Positions 13,791-25,091 are shown, numbered from the stretch's first letter. The stretch: 64,000 bases of DNA from Ailanthus altissimus (GCA_946807835.1 OX327699.1:2411001-2475000), one strand, 5' to 3'. A program made the numbers and translations. Notes: a model not told the origin generated them from the letters alone.

Positions 13791-15152
13791 AGGGGTAAAA
13801 CAGTAGGTTTTACAATCCCTACACATTACAATAAGTAAGGGTTAAGTCTATGCTTTTAGAATTATTTGTTGATTGATTAAGCATTATATTCCCTGGTTTA
13901 TGATTGAAAGCATGGATGCCCACTGTTTTCTCTCTCCTTTCAACTTTTCCTTCTTCTAGCTATTATTACTTCATTTTTTCTTCTTACAGCTCAACACTCA
14001 ACATTTGTTTATGTTGACTGACAAACTATTTCTCAGTTCTTTAAATTTCGTTAACAGACAAATTTCTCTGATGATAAATCTAAACATAAATCCCCTTTCG
14101 CACCCATCTAAATTCCAAGATCCCAAAACTGTGAAACTGCCATTACATCAATGGCATCTTATTTCTTGAAAAATTTAGATAGCTAAATTGTGAAACTGCC
14201 ATTACATTCATGGCATCATTATTTCCCCCCCCCCAAAAAAAACATTTTTCAAGAGAAATTTTTTTTAAAAAAATTTATATACAAACAAGAAAAATATATA
14301 CTTCATAGAATCGTGCATGAATACTGAAACACTACAAACCCAGGAAGTGTGTTCAAAAGCATGACCCATAAAATAAAAATTAAAAAAAAAATACACACTC
14401 AACTACAGCATTATAGACCTCAATATGTTTAGTGTGAAGCACATTATCCAAATGGAACAAAGGAATTAAAAGATTTTGTCCCAAAATCAGCTAGAATTAG
14501 TCATAGTATGTATAATTCAAATTTTCTCCCGAAAAACCTCGCACCTGGTTTAGAAATACTCTTCTTGGCACAAGGCTTCCATGTTTGATGGACTTTCGAA
14601 CTCCACGCTGTCATCAACTGCATGATTTCCATTTGTCAGTCAATTGTAGTTCACATCAGCTGTACACATAAGAACGAAATTTGAGGAAATAATGCTACAA
14701 GATTTTTTTTTTTTCTCTTTATAAAAAAAAACGCAAAATTTAAAAAATCACAGAAAAGGTACCGCATTGTTAGTCGCATTAATAGCTTCAGCCTGCATAA
14801 ACGGCCAGAACTTTTGAAAAACCTGAGGACTTCTGTACACAGAGCCAGGGGGCGCACGCTTTCGCACAACAACGACGCTTTTCAAATCAACAACATCGAA
14901 GCCCAACGAGCCCATGTACAACAACATTACAGATATGTACAACAACGGCGCCACTAACAGCACGCCTTTTCTCTTAAACACAGTCGATATTAAAACAACC
15001 ACCAATTTCTCCACTAAATTCTGCCTGGAGCCGCCGCCGCCGCCGCCTCGCCAGCCGCCGATGCTCTTATTACGGCCGTGGCGGAAACGTGGCGAGGACG
15101 GCGGAGACGACGTGCCGGAGCGGACGGTGCCCAGGCGGCTGAGCCCGTGCAT
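3620..15152 (-). CDS. O-fucosyltransferase family protein (PF10250 type), 572 aa, 10 exons
   Basis: Exons on the minus strand: 15152..14763, 14617..14545, 13380..13313, 12357..12269, 11102..10905, 9988..9784, 9675..9508, 8570..8403, 8300..8110, 3788..3620. They total 1719 nt; every intron is GT-AG and every phase closes. The protein starts MHGLSRLG, has a Ser/Pro/Arg-rich cytosolic tail with a Gly run (GGC/GCC microsatellite near 15031..15060), and one membrane segment at about residues 63-83, so it is probably a type II Golgi protein. Family landmarks in order: [35 protein letters not shown], a long RLALGVPSH stretch, VHLRFE near residue 336 (the predicted GDP-fucose site region), LYVAAGKIY, and [22 protein letters not shown] near residue 475. 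Length is typical for plant members. The donor sugar and acceptor are not known from sequence. Intron 9 (3789..8109, 4321 bp) carries gypsy remnants. Confidence 0.9.
4171..4325. repeat. ~77-bp tandem duplication in intron 9
   Basis: Two diverged copies share cagaactcaagcttgaaca and end at tcatcggct and acactggct. They lie inside the last intron of the O-fucosyltransferase gene. Confidence 0.65.
4504..4655. repeat. 76-bp tandem duplication in intron 9
   Basis: Units 4504..4579 and 4580..4655 both contain tttaagttatttttgtttta followed by aatgggaccaaatgcc, and differ at only a few positions. Intronic. Confidence 0.8.
5445..5900 (-). mobile_element. LTR-like sequence, minus strand, in intron 9
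   Basis: On the minus strand a strong TATA box (tatataaataggggagg, plus-strand 5588..5604) is followed after about 150 bp by a terminus ...gtccgtaaca at 5445. Next to it is ttggtatcgggg, a degraded initiator-Met-tRNA primer site. The layout resembles the gypsy LTR at 57779..58295. The upstream end is not defined. Confidence 0.4.
5980..6125 (+). pseudogene. Ty3/gypsy RNase H remnant
   Basis: The plus strand translates to [15 protein letters not shown] (6066-6113), matching the gypsy RNase H motif that usually reads EFLAEFDxxxEYKPGK. There is one stop, and no intact frame on either side. It is old transposon debris inside the host intron. Confidence 0.6.
6200..6535 (+). mobile_element. LTR-like sequence, plus strand, in intron 9
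   Basis: It carries gtataaatagagggctc (TATA at about 6350-6362), a downstream leader and a terminus ...tccatgaca at 6535, the same ending style as the gypsy LTRs further along (...gtccgtgaca). It follows the RNase H remnant, so it may be a 3' LTR of that lost element. The start is uncertain. Confidence 0.4.
6536..8109. other. Remainder of intron 9
   Basis: AT-rich intron sequence with no additional exon, coding frame or clear repeat that I can support. It ends at the donor of exon 9. Confidence 0.4.
9160..9480. repeat. Degenerate minisatellite in intron 7
   Basis: Units built on gccactgcaagtggg...gatagacat...agcaagagagaacattttcaaccc recur four or five times with indels (cores near 9210, 9300, 9360, 9455). 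The repeat lies in the intron between the exons ending at 9508 and starting at 8570. Short reading frames across it are repeat artefacts. Confidence 0.6.
13745..13791. repeat. (TA)/(TG) microsatellite in intron 2
   Basis: An alternating purine-pyrimidine run passes from tatata into an uninterrupted tg array of about 10 units, ending before aggggtaaaac. Confidence 0.85.
14125..14225. repeat. Short tandem duplication in intron 2
   Basis: The motif gtgaaactgccattacat followed by a catggcatc-like string occurs at about 14130 and 14190, roughly 61 bp apart. Confidence 0.6.
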
Positions 15153-15465
15153 GCTGTAAAAAACTTTTTTAAGTGAGTAAACAAAAACCCTAGAAAATAG
15201 TGAAGATCTGAAGAGTCGATGAAGTTAGGAAGTTAATTTATTGCTGGTTTTAGTGGTGTGTACTGGTTATGAGTACGTTGAAAGGGAAGTGTGATTTCGA
15301 TTTTCAGGAAGTTTAATTAACTGCATGCACATGACTGTAGATCAGAGGCGCGCGTGCTGTTGACAGCTTGAAGCCTTGAAGTGAGTTAAGTTAAGTAAGC
15401 GAAGTTGAACTGGAGGAGAAACAGATTGTGGCGAAGATTTAAAGTTGCCAGCTTTTGTTAGTGGG

Positions 15466-15496
15466 ACACTCGCTCGCTCGCTCGCTCGCTCGCTCA
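15466..15496. repeat. (CTCG)n tetranucleotide repeat upstream of the O-fucosyltransferase gene
   Basis: About seven ctcg units, read as GAGC on the gene strand, about 315 bp upstream of the start codon. It is probably in the promoter or 5' untranslated region, which I cannot delimit. Confidence 0.8.
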
Positions 15497-15680
15497 CTCG
15501 TTCACCAACCACCACACGGATGTTGAAAGTTCTTCCAAGTGGAAAGGTTTATTATGCAGAACAGATTCTCTATGTTTATCTTAAATACACAGTTTAAGTC
15601 CTAATTAAATTGGAGTTTAATATAAAAGATCTTAATTAAATTTAGAATAAAGTTGAATCATAGTTGTTTGGGACGGTTGG

Positions 15681-17335
15681 GAGAGATTGCAACGTGGTAA
15701 AATTTTACTGCTTGCAACGATTTTCACATCCACGTGACATGCTGTATAGAGATACAATTTGGGCTTAAATAAGGGATCTCAACCTCACCCCTTGTCAATT
15801 CGAAAGTGAGGTTTTTAAAACTTTGAAGAGCTTCTGAAGTAAGAGGCTTAATGTGATAAATTTACTTTAAATATATATAAGAAATAAAAATAAATTTTTT
15901 AAATAAACTTGATCTCAAACTGTGAGATATGTAAAAAGTAAGCTTGCACAACAAATACAAATAATAGTAAAAACACATGTCAAACGATGGAAAAAGACTA
16001 TTATGAGCAATGTAGGTTGATAAAAAGTATATCTTATGTGAAGAAAGTTTAAGATTTTCGAGATGTAAGAACCTTAATTTAAAAAAGTTAGAGAAAATTC
16101 TCATCTTAAACTTTACATGTGCATATTAATGATGTGTTTGTATGAATATAAAACTTTAAAATGAGCGCAAAACTATTATTCTAGTCGGTATTCTTGTAAA
16201 AAAAATAAAAATTATGACAATGGGTGAAGTGTCGTGTTTGTTAAGAGAGGAAATAGGACAAAATACGGTCTTATGCTATGGGGTTTTGAGGCCGTAGATT
16301 GTAATTAATGGTAAGATGGTTTTTGTTTAATATCTAAAGTATTGAATGACAATTTAAGTTGGTGAGGATGTTGAAAGACAATGAATGATGATGATTGATC
16401 TTTTTTTAATAATATAATGCTCCTTTATTGGTTAGGTTTTTATATTAGGTTAACATTTGTTTTACCTTTTCATTTTTTTAAAATTTTGTTTATTTAATGA
16501 GTTATATTTGTATAAGGAAATAAAATTTTAGTAAATAAAAATGATAATATTTATATTTTATTTTAAATAAAAGATTATTAAATAATTTAATTATTAAATA
16601 AAATAAAAAAATTATTAATTTTATTTTAGAAAGATTCTAGTGGTAAAATAAGATTTTTATTGAGCGTGTATTTACTCCATTAGCTTTACTAATATGCATT
16701 TGACCTTATTTTTTGCTAAATATCCCTAAGTGAATTTTAGTTTAGGAATTTAGATATTTTTAACTTTTTTAGTGTAACCTTATGTTTATTAAATCGCAAC
16801 TTATAGGTTAAGTCTTGTAAAGTAGTTTGGACTCACGTGTCTTACCTTGTTGAATGTCATTTTTATGTATGTCAATTTTAGTCCAAGGATTTACATACTT
16901 TGGCCTTATTTAGTGTAACCTTATATTTACCAAATTACGACTTATAGATTAAGTCTTATAAAGTGAATTGGGTCTACATGTCTACCTTGTTGAATGTCTT
17001 TGGCATGCACGTGGGTTTTAGTTAAGAAATGTACATACTTTTTGTCTTATTTAGTGCAACTTTATGTTTATTAAATCGCGACCTCTATGTTAAGTCTTGT
17101 AAAGTGGTTTAGGCTTATATGTCTTACTTTGTTTAATATCTTTAGTATGTGTATGGGTTTTAGTCTAAAAATTTACGTCTTTTGGTCTAATTTAGTGCAA
17201 TCTTATATTTACTAAATCACGACCTATATAGGTTAAGTCTCATACGATGACTTGGGCCTATATATCTTACCTTAATGAACATTTTTTTGTATGCATGTAA
17301 ATTTTGACTTGAGGTTTTGTGTATTTTTATGCAAC
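15681..17335 (+). repeat. Unclassified dispersed repeat family, copy 1 (with expanded 141-bp array)
   Basis: It aligns throughout with 19053..20185: shared start gagaga, then ctgtatagagatac / ctgtatggagatac, then tgtaagaaccttaatttta, the TA-rich middle, the tttagtgtaac units, and a shared end near the gtaaatttt region. The two copies are direct and separated by about 1.7 kb. No coding domain is visible. The class is unknown; it could be part of a long terminal repeat or a non-autonomous element. Confidence 0.6.
16690..17290 (+). repeat. 141-bp tandem array, about four units
   Basis: The marker agtgyaac recurs at 16771, 16912, 17053 and 17194, exactly 141 bp apart each time. Each unit holds aaatcgcgac-like, ttaagtcttgtaaagt and a tcttaccttgttgaatgtc-like segment. 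The related copy near 20035 has only one full unit plus a partial one. Confidence 0.85.
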
Positions 17336-17700
17336 AACAATGATTAAAAAAAATAATAATTGATTTAAAATTGGAGAATGTATCAATTGCGACCAATGTT
17401 AACATTACTCTTTTAAAATTATTGCATAAATTTTATATATTTCAAAAATTCAAACATAAATTATCAAATATTTATTATAAGAGCAATGCTAACATCAGTC
17501 GTGATTGATATATTAGTTTCTTTTAAATCAATCATATTTTTATTTTTATTTATATATATTATGCTAAAAGAATAATAACAAATACAAAATATTAAATGCA
17601 AAAAGATGTCTGAATGACACAATCGCAATTCTATTAACACTTCTAATTTTAAAATAATTACAAATCTCATTTTGAGAATAAAAGTTTAGTCAAATAATAA
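17330..17700. mobile_element. MITE-like inverted arms
   Basis: Segment 17340..17440 is matched in reverse complement by 17465..17600 (agagcaatgctaacatcag against the complement of aatgttaacattactctt). A third, weaker inverted end lies near 17613..17650 (gacacaatcgcaattc...). The simplest reading is a MITE at about 17479..17690 next to an inverted half-copy of the same family. Confidence 0.45.
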
Positions 17701-19052
17701 TTTTTTATAATAAAAATGTTGTAAGAAATTAAGATTTTAATTTTGATGACATTAGAATTACATGAATATTCAGTTTTCTTTGATATGAAACTTTTTAAGT
17801 AGTTAGTAATTTTCAAAAAGTTTAGGATATAGTTGTTCTATATATATGGGACTTAGGTTATATTTATCCCTTTTGTTTTTTTTTTTTAGTTAAAAAAAGT
17901 AGGGAATCAAGTGGAACACCACAACTTAAAAACGACACCATTTTAGATAAAAGGCTTGTCTTTCGGTGTCCTTTTCCTTTTCAAAAGCCCGATTGAACGC
18001 ACCGTGTCTTTGCCCCAAGATAGTGATATTAAACTTGAATTTAGTAGCATTATTTGAGCCTTTTTGTCTCATCAATCCCCTTTTATTTTAGTATACCTTA
18101 TTTTTTAAAAAAAATAAATGTAAATATTTAATACAAAATAAAATGTCAAATAACTCATAAATACGATAAACAACGAATTGATATTTTTTTTGGCCACTAA
18201 TTAACTATCTAAATCAATTATAGTTTGTGTGTAACATTATTTTTTTCATCAAAATTTAAAAATTATCATGTTAAATAATTTTGTTTTAACAAAAGGAAAG
18301 TAAAGTTAATTTCATATCATATTAATACTAAAGTACTAATGTAATTTATAACAATTGCTTGTTAATTTTAAGAGTAGGTCTTAAGTCTTACTTTTGTTAA
18401 AATTATTTTAAAACTTCTAATAAAGTACCCAAATAATAAACAAAAAAAATTAGAGCTAATGAAATAACTAAGAAGCGTCAAATGGCCCAAATCTAAATAC
18501 AAGGGATGCATCGAGTCCTAAATGAACAGCAGATAAAGAGTTTTGCAATTCACCTCTATATTTTATGTTAACAGACACTTGTTCTGAGAAGAAAAGTTAT
18601 GAAATGACAAAATGGGGCCTAAAAGGATTAAAATGGGGGTTGACTAGTAACTTTCATTGAATTTTGAGTGGAGTTTATTCAATCAGCATTTTATCTTAAT
18701 AGGGCACTTCTTCATAATAAGATACAAGTAGGCCTAAACAAAAATCTTGTTTGAGAGGAGTTTTGTAGCACCAGGGGATCTGAATATTTCAAAGTCTTGT
18801 GTTAAGAAGCATGAAATTAATGTGAGAGTTTGAAATGAGAAGTTGAAAAATGTCTTCACATGGATTAAGAAAAAATTAATTTGAGATAACCTTAGGTCCA
18901 GATCCCTTGACAAGAGAAGATAACCATTGATTTGGCTATTGTAATATGGTATTGTTTCTTATTATGCTAACACAATGAAAGATAAATAGAGAGAAGAAAA
19001 TATGTTATTAGAATCCCAATAACTTTAGTTTACTATTATTTAGAGTAATACT
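17701..19052. other. Intergenic DNA without recognised features
   Basis: AT-rich sequence with no supported coding region, RNA gene or repeat pair. It lies between the two members of the dispersed repeat family. Confidence 0.35.
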
Positions 19053-20185
19053 GAGAGACCACGACGCGATAAAATCTTATTGGTTACAATGATTCTCATG
19101 TTAATGTAACATACTGTATGGAGATACGACTTGAATCCAAACAACCTCTTCACTTTTATGAATTCAAAAGTAAAGCCAACATATTTTTGAAGAACTCATG
19201 AAATCTAAAAATTTGATGTTGTAAATTTTTTTAGGGCGACTTTGAGTGAAAGAAATTTTTACAAATAAACCTGATCATAAATTGTGAAAGGTGGGAGGCA
19301 GATTTACACAATAAATAAATAAAAAATGTAAATTTTATGGTGTGTATAAGAATAATTATGAACGCTATAAAACCTATGTGAGATGTACAACATGCAATGC
19401 ATGTTTAGGGTTTATGTTGTAAGAACCTTAATTTTATGAAGGTTAGAAAGAATGCACCTCTTAAACTTTATAATTTTTTATTTTGTTGCTCGTTTATGGT
19501 GACATTAGACTTTGAAACAATGCAAAGTAATGGTAGTGATTGGTTTCTTTTATGAAAAACATAAAAAATAGACAATGTATTCGTGTAGGCTAAGGTAGTA
19601 TCTTAGACTTTGCATAATGATGAATGCTCTAGGTTGAAGAAGGTAGTGTTTAGGCATGTTTTAAGGATTTAAAGAGCTCTCTTTTTATATATAAAAAATT
19701 ATTGTACCAGGTCAAGACCCTTTATTTGGCCTATTTTTCTCATAAAATTTGGCTTCTTTAATGAGTTTTAATTCTCCTTAAAAGAAAAAACAAATTTAAT
19801 AAATAAAAATTGAAAAATATGATTTTATTCATATAAAATACCAATGCACTTATTAGAAATCAATTTAAATAAGAAAATTATTAACTTTTATTTTAAGAAA
19901 GAGTCTCAGGGCAAAATAATATTTTATTGGGATTGTGTTTATCTAATAGATTAATAATATAAATTTACCCTTATTTTAGACTAAACATTTCTCAAGTGGG
20001 TTTTAGACTAGAAATCCAAATGCTTTAGGCTTTATTTAGTGTAACTATATATTTACTAAATCATGACTCATATGTAGTGGTCTAAAAATTGATTTGAGCC
20101 CACATGTCTTATCTTATTATATGTACTTTGATATGTGTGTAAATTTAAACTTAAACCTTTGTAAATTTTGTATAGCAGCTATTAA
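19053..20185 (+). repeat. Unclassified dispersed repeat family, copy 2
   Basis: Diverged partner of 15681..17335, same orientation, with only one full 141-bp-type unit (around 20035). The left block (19053-19480) and the central block with attattaacttttattttaag align well with copy 1. Confidence 0.6.
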
Positions 20186-21209
20186 ACATACGTACACCTA
20201 TAAAAAAAATAGATGCTCGAATATATTTGTCATATTATATATATTTGAGCAATTAATGACTTTAAATTCGTGTAAATTAGCATACAAAAACACTTGTGAT
20301 TGACTCTAAATTCGAAAAATGATTGATGATTATTGAGTTTTTAAAGTTTTTGATGTAATTTGTAGTTTGTGATAAAAAAAAGTATAAAAATAATTAAATT
20401 GTAAGTTAAATAAATAAAAAAAATGGGTAAATTATATTATAAATAGGTTAAAACTAAACGAAAATAGAGAAAATTTGAAAAAAAGGTCAAAAATGAAGGT
20501 TTCAACAAATTTAAGGGCACCAAATGAGTTTCGCACTAAACAGAAAAAAAATTGCAATGAAAAAACTAATTGATATATTTAATTATAATTTAATAAATTT
20601 ATTTTATTTAATCTATAATTATTTTTAAATAATTATAAATTGAATAAATTTTATTATTAGTTATTAATCTATTTATTTAATTTATTAATAGTAATATAAC
20701 AAATAATAATGAACTAGATTTAAAAAATTATTTAAATTAAAGAAATAATTAGTTACTTATTAAATTATTTAACAATAAAAATTAAAAATTATTTATTTAT
20801 CATGTAATAATATTTTTATTATAAATAATTTATTTATTATTTATTTATATAATAATAAAAAAGTTATTAACTTATATAAATAATATTGCAAATTAAATTT
20901 ATTTATACTTTAATTATAGTATATATATTTTACTATAACTAAATTATTTATTTATTTTATAATTGAAAAAGAAAATAAATAAAAAATATTAAAATAAAAT
21001 AAATTAAGTTAATTAAAAAAGAAAAAAAAACATTATTGATTTGCCCATATGAATCTCAATTTCCAGTTCTTAATTTTTTTTTTTCTTGATTCATCTTATT
21101 TCTTCCCCAATTCAATCTATTTTCTCAAATTTATCCTATTTCTTATACATTTCATCATATTACACTTTGTCATTTAAAAAATAAATAAAAAAACTTCAAA
21201 ACTTTAAAG
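20186..21209. other. Extremely AT-rich spacer
   Basis: Mostly tta/aat runs, for example 20570-21010, with almost no G or C. No supported features. Confidence 0.5.
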
Positions 21210-21664
21210 TTTTAGAGAGATGGTTTAGATATTTGACGGAGAGAAAAAATAAGAGAAAATATATTTGATGGAGAGAGAAAATGAGAGAAAAGATAAGTCA
21301 GAAACGTAATTGTCTAATTACCTATTTCTAAGTTAATAAAAATTAACCTATTCACTTATGATTTTAAAAAAAAAACTTAAAAATAAGGTCTATTTTAAAA
21401 ATTTTCCAATTATAAATGAGGTCTCATAAGATGAAATATAGAAGAGATAGTTCAGATATTTGGTGGAAAGGAAAAATAAGAGAAAATATATTTGATGGAG
21501 AGAGAAAATGAGAGAAAATATAAGTAAAAAATATAATTGTCTAATTACCTATTTCCAAGTTAATAAAAATTAACTTATTCATTTATGATTTTAAAAAAAA
21601 AACTTAAAAATAAGGTCCACTTTTAAAAATTTTCCAATTATAAATGAGGTCTCATAAAATGAAA
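21210..21664. repeat. ~227-bp tandem duplication
   Basis: Two copies (about 21210..21436 and 21437..21664) share gaaaatatatttgatggaga, taattgtctaattacctatt and taaatgaggtctcataa, with few substitutions. Confidence 0.85.
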
Positions 21665-22074
21665 TATGAAGTTGAATAGCTTACTATTTTTATAAGTAAG
21701 GCTAGTGAATTTTGTGAAAGTTGTGAAATGTGTGATAATAAAAATCACGATTCTAATTATAATTATTTAATTTAAAATAATTTATTTTGATTGAATTTGA
21801 CTTCTCAATCATATTAAGTTTAGTCATCTTTTAAATTTATATTTTTCTTGTTGATTTCATTATATATTTTATAAATTTAAATTTTGATTAATGAAAAAAT
21901 ATGCAATATTTTTTATTTTTTTTAAAACTCTTTAATATGATTTTTTAATGAAAAAATTACATCTACCCATCCAATAATTCGATATATTTTAAATATTATT
22001 CTTAGCCCTTACATTCTTAATTGGTGACAATTATAAATGTAAGAATATTGATTAAAAATTATCGAAATATGATT

Positions 22075-22778
22075 TGTGGATCAAGTCAAGTACTAAGGGT
22101 GCACCGCACGGATCAAAGACAAACACGAAAGGAGGCAAAAAATGAATAAGGGCGCACCAGGCGCCAGCGCCGCGGCGACCAGGCGTAGGCGCCGTGGCAC
22201 CCAGAACAGAACCTGAGGGTCGCAGCGCCAGGAGACCAGCGCCGCAGCGCTCAGTAAATGCGCGCCAGCACCGCAGCGACGAGAGCCCAGCGCCGCAGCG
22301 CTGAAGAAGGGAACAGTATCCCAAAATAAGGAAACTTCTTATTTCGTCTCCCACTTACTCCAGGACTCCCTAATACGACTCCCACACGTATAGGGTAAAT
22401 CTAGGTTGTCCCAAACCCTATATAAAGGCTATCAATTGACTTGTAAACACATCTTTGTGATCAACTAAATATCTTGACAATCTTTGTGATAAACAAGAGA
22501 TCTTAGTGGTTCTTTGTGAGAGAAAATCCCTAAAGTGAGAGAGAGAGTTTTCTTTATGATCTTTCTTGTAAAAGGCATACTTTGTGAGTGCCTTGTGATT
22601 CATAATAAGATAAGAGTGTGATCTTGATCCGCCGTGGACATAGGCAAGTTGCCGAACCACGTAATTCTTTGTGTGTTCTTCTTCTACCCTTTTCTCTATT
22701 TATTTCTTAGTAACTTGTTCTGCATTATTATATTGCTTAGGTAAAGTTTTTGCTTGTTTGTGTGCTTCCGCTTCAACA
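22075..22778 (+). mobile_element. 5' LTR of a degenerate Ty1/copia element
   Basis: The right edge is clear: ...cgcttcaaca at 22778, four bases before the primer site. A TATA box (ctatataaagg) lies at about 22418-22428. Upstream is a GC-rich stretch (22145..22310) with repeated cagcgccgcagcgc-type boxes, which stands out from the AT-rich surroundings. The left edge is a guess; no target duplication is defined. Confidence 0.55.
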
Positions 22779-22781
22779 AAC

Positions 22782-22793
22782 TGGTATCAGAGC
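22782..22793 (+). other. Primer binding site (initiator Met tRNA)
   Basis: tggtatcagagc is the standard plant copia primer site, complementary to the 3' end of initiator Met-tRNA. It sits just after the LTR end and 18 bp before the gag start. Confidence 0.9.
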
Positions 22794-22810
22794 TTTAGTT
22801 CTAAGCAGAC

Positions 22811-24120
22811 ATGGTCACACCCAAGTATGAGGTAGAGAAATTCAACGGTACTAATGACTTCAATCTGTGGAAGATGAAGGTTAAGGTGTTATTGGTGAGC
22901 CAAAGGCTTGGTTCAGCATTAGAGGAGACTGTAGCTCTATCTAGTGATGAAGAGAAGACGTTAGAGTCATCTAGAGCAGAAGCAGAAAGAAGGGACATTC
23001 AAGAAAGAGCTCATAGCACAATCGTTTTGCCATTGAGCGATGAAGTACTAAGGGAAGTAGCAAGTGAGACGACAACAATAGGTTTTTGGAAGAAGCTTGA
23101 CTCTCTTTATATGAGGAAATCGTTGGCCAACAGATTACATACAAAGAAGAAGCTGTATCAGTTGTCCATGTTAGAGGGGACGCCGATGAAAGATCATATA
23201 GACGCCTTCAATAAGATCATCCTTGATCTTGAGTCTATCAACATCAAGATAGAAGATGAAGATAGAGCAATTATCCTGTTGAGTTCACTCCCTAAGAGCT
23301 ATGAGAGTTTTGTTGATATGCTACTCTACGGCGGAGAGAGTTTAACGATGAGTGATGTGAAATCATCATCAAACTTAAAGTTATTAGGAAAGCAAACCGA
23401 GGGCAATGTAGAAAGTCTATCTGTAAGAGGAAGGCACTCATATAGAGATGGGAAGAAAAAAGGCTCAAGGTCGAAGTTTAGGACTCCTAGGAAGTGCTAT
23501 TACTGCAAGAAAGAATGACACTTCATAAAGGACTGTCCTGAGAAGCAAGCACAGGATAAGAAGAAAGCGGACGCTGCGCTTGCCTATGATGATAGCTATG
23601 ACAGCGCATAGACACTCGTCGCTACTGATGGTAAGAACTCTGACCAATGGGTTCTTGATTCTGGTTGTACTTTTCACATGTGCCCGCACAAGTTCCGGTT
23701 TACAAATTTCTAGCCCATTAGTGGTGGTAAGGTCTTAATGGGTAATGACATTGCATGTCAGATGATGAGAATTAGTAGTGTTAAGCTTAGGCTGCATGAT
23801 GGGCGAGTGAGAGAGTTGACAGATGTTAGGTATGTTCCTGACTTGAAGAGAAACTTGATCTCACTGGGTATTTTAGACCAGAATGGGTGTTACATCAGGA
23901 TTGACGGAGGGATTTTAAGAGTTTTGAAAGGTTCCATGGTGGTGATGAAAGGAGAGAAGCGCAAAGGTGTTTATATGCTTAAGGGTGAAGTCGTGAGTGG
24001 TTCTGCACTATTCTTTGTAGATGATGAGAGTATGCAAACCAAGTTATGGCATCTTAAACTGGCACACCTAGCGAGAGAAACCTAAAAGAGTTATATAGTC
24101 AAAAGGCGTTTGGAGAGGAG
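22811..24120 (+). pseudogene. Ty1/copia gag-pol pseudogene (gag to pre-integrase)
   Basis: The ATG at 22811 opens a 235-codon gag frame (MVTPKYEVEKFNG...) with the UBN2-type region and the first half of a CCHC knuckle (CYYCKK). A TGA replaces the expected Gly codon at 23516; the knuckle then continues HFIKDC. More stops follow near 23610 and 23713. The aspartic protease site reads LDSGCTFHM (about 23655), then a clean stretch 23738..24085 ends in the pre-integrase motif LWHLKLAHL, where a frameshift occurs. The copia reading ([14 protein letters not shown]) stops at about 24120, where plastid-like DNA begins. Integrase, reverse transcriptase and RNase H are absent. Confidence 0.85.
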
Positions 24121-24322
24121 TTCGCGGAATTTCTGTGAGTCCTCAAAATAGGATGATGTCGGAAAGGGTTTTTAACCAAACATTAATTGGTCGTGTATTA
24201 GCAGACGATATATATATAGGTCCGCGATGCATCACCATTAGAAATCAAGATATTGGGATTGGACTTGTCAATCGATTCATAACCTTTCGAACACAAACAA
24301 TATCTATTCGTACATATCATTT
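24121..24322 (+). pseudogene. rpoC2: Nuclear plastid-DNA fragment: partial rpoC2
   Basis: The frame across 24123..24315 reads [17 protein letters not shown], then [18 protein letters not shown], then [20 protein letters not shown] and SIRT. This is a highly conserved segment of the plastid RNA polymerase beta'' subunit (rpoC2). Only about 65 codons are present; the match stops after SIRT, where plastid rpoC2 continues with PFTC. The piece is flanked by copia pol on the left and a large inverted repeat on the right, so it is a nuclear insertion (NUPT), not functional. Confidence 0.85.
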
Positions 24323-24330
24323 TAATCATA

Positions 24331-25070
24331 ACAATATTTTTTAGTCAAGTAATGAAATAGTGTAGCTCTAACCTGCGAACAAAGCATGAAATATTATTTA
24401 ATTAGAAAAGGGAGCAAAATAGCATTCAACAGAAAAAGTTATTTTCACCGATAAAATATTGCAAACACTGAACCATAAAGACAAAAGAAAAACAATTATG
24501 AATTACTTTCAGCAAATGAACCCATCATTTTTCATAAGAATACCAAATGAATCTTACCATTTTAATCATAACAACAGATTAATAATGAAATTTGTTATGA
24601 AAATATACCCATCATCTTTTATAAAAATAAAATTTAATTTCATCATTTTAATAACAATAATAGAAAATAATAATAATAAAACATCATAATACCAAACCAC
24701 AGATAGAGCATGTCCATTTGCAAAAAAACAATAATGAAAAATGTGCACAAAAAAATATTGTTCTACTTACAAACAAATTATCAATTAATATCTCTATTTA
24801 AACTTTTTCATGATAATAAACCCATCTTTTTCGTGAAAATAACAAACAATAACAACAACAAAATAATGAAATGTTGCAGCACCAAATCACAAATAGAACA
24901 TGCAACATCATTTATTGAAACAATTACGAAATAGTCTCACTAAAATTACAATAATTTGAGCAAAAATAATGAAATATGGGTAAACATTACAATAAGCTAG
25001 GCATACAACTTTAATCGACGACAAGAAAGTGGGTAAAAAATATGAGTAATGTCGTTTAAATTGTGTTTTT
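24331..25070 (+). repeat. Left arm of a ~735-bp inverted repeat
   Basis: From acaatattttttagtcaagt to gtcgtttaaattgtgttttt, this arm is the reverse complement of 25208..25943 with only a few percent mismatches by eye. The arm contains internal degenerate repeats (aacccatcatttttcat-like and ataatgaaat-like strings). Matching reading frames on opposite strands (24459 and 25816 as starts) simply reflect the symmetry. Confidence 0.9.
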
Positions 25071-25091
25071 TTTTTCCTTCAATTTATATAT

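Noticed and set aside
16690..17290. CRISPR-like array because of regular spacing
   Set aside because: The whole 141-bp unit repeats with drift; there are no short constant repeats with unique spacers, and the genome is a plant.
22811..23518. An intact host gag-like gene (domesticated)
   Set aside because: It sits directly behind an LTR and a primer site and is followed by the rest of a broken pol; the stop at 23516 is a simple nonsense change inside the zinc knuckle.
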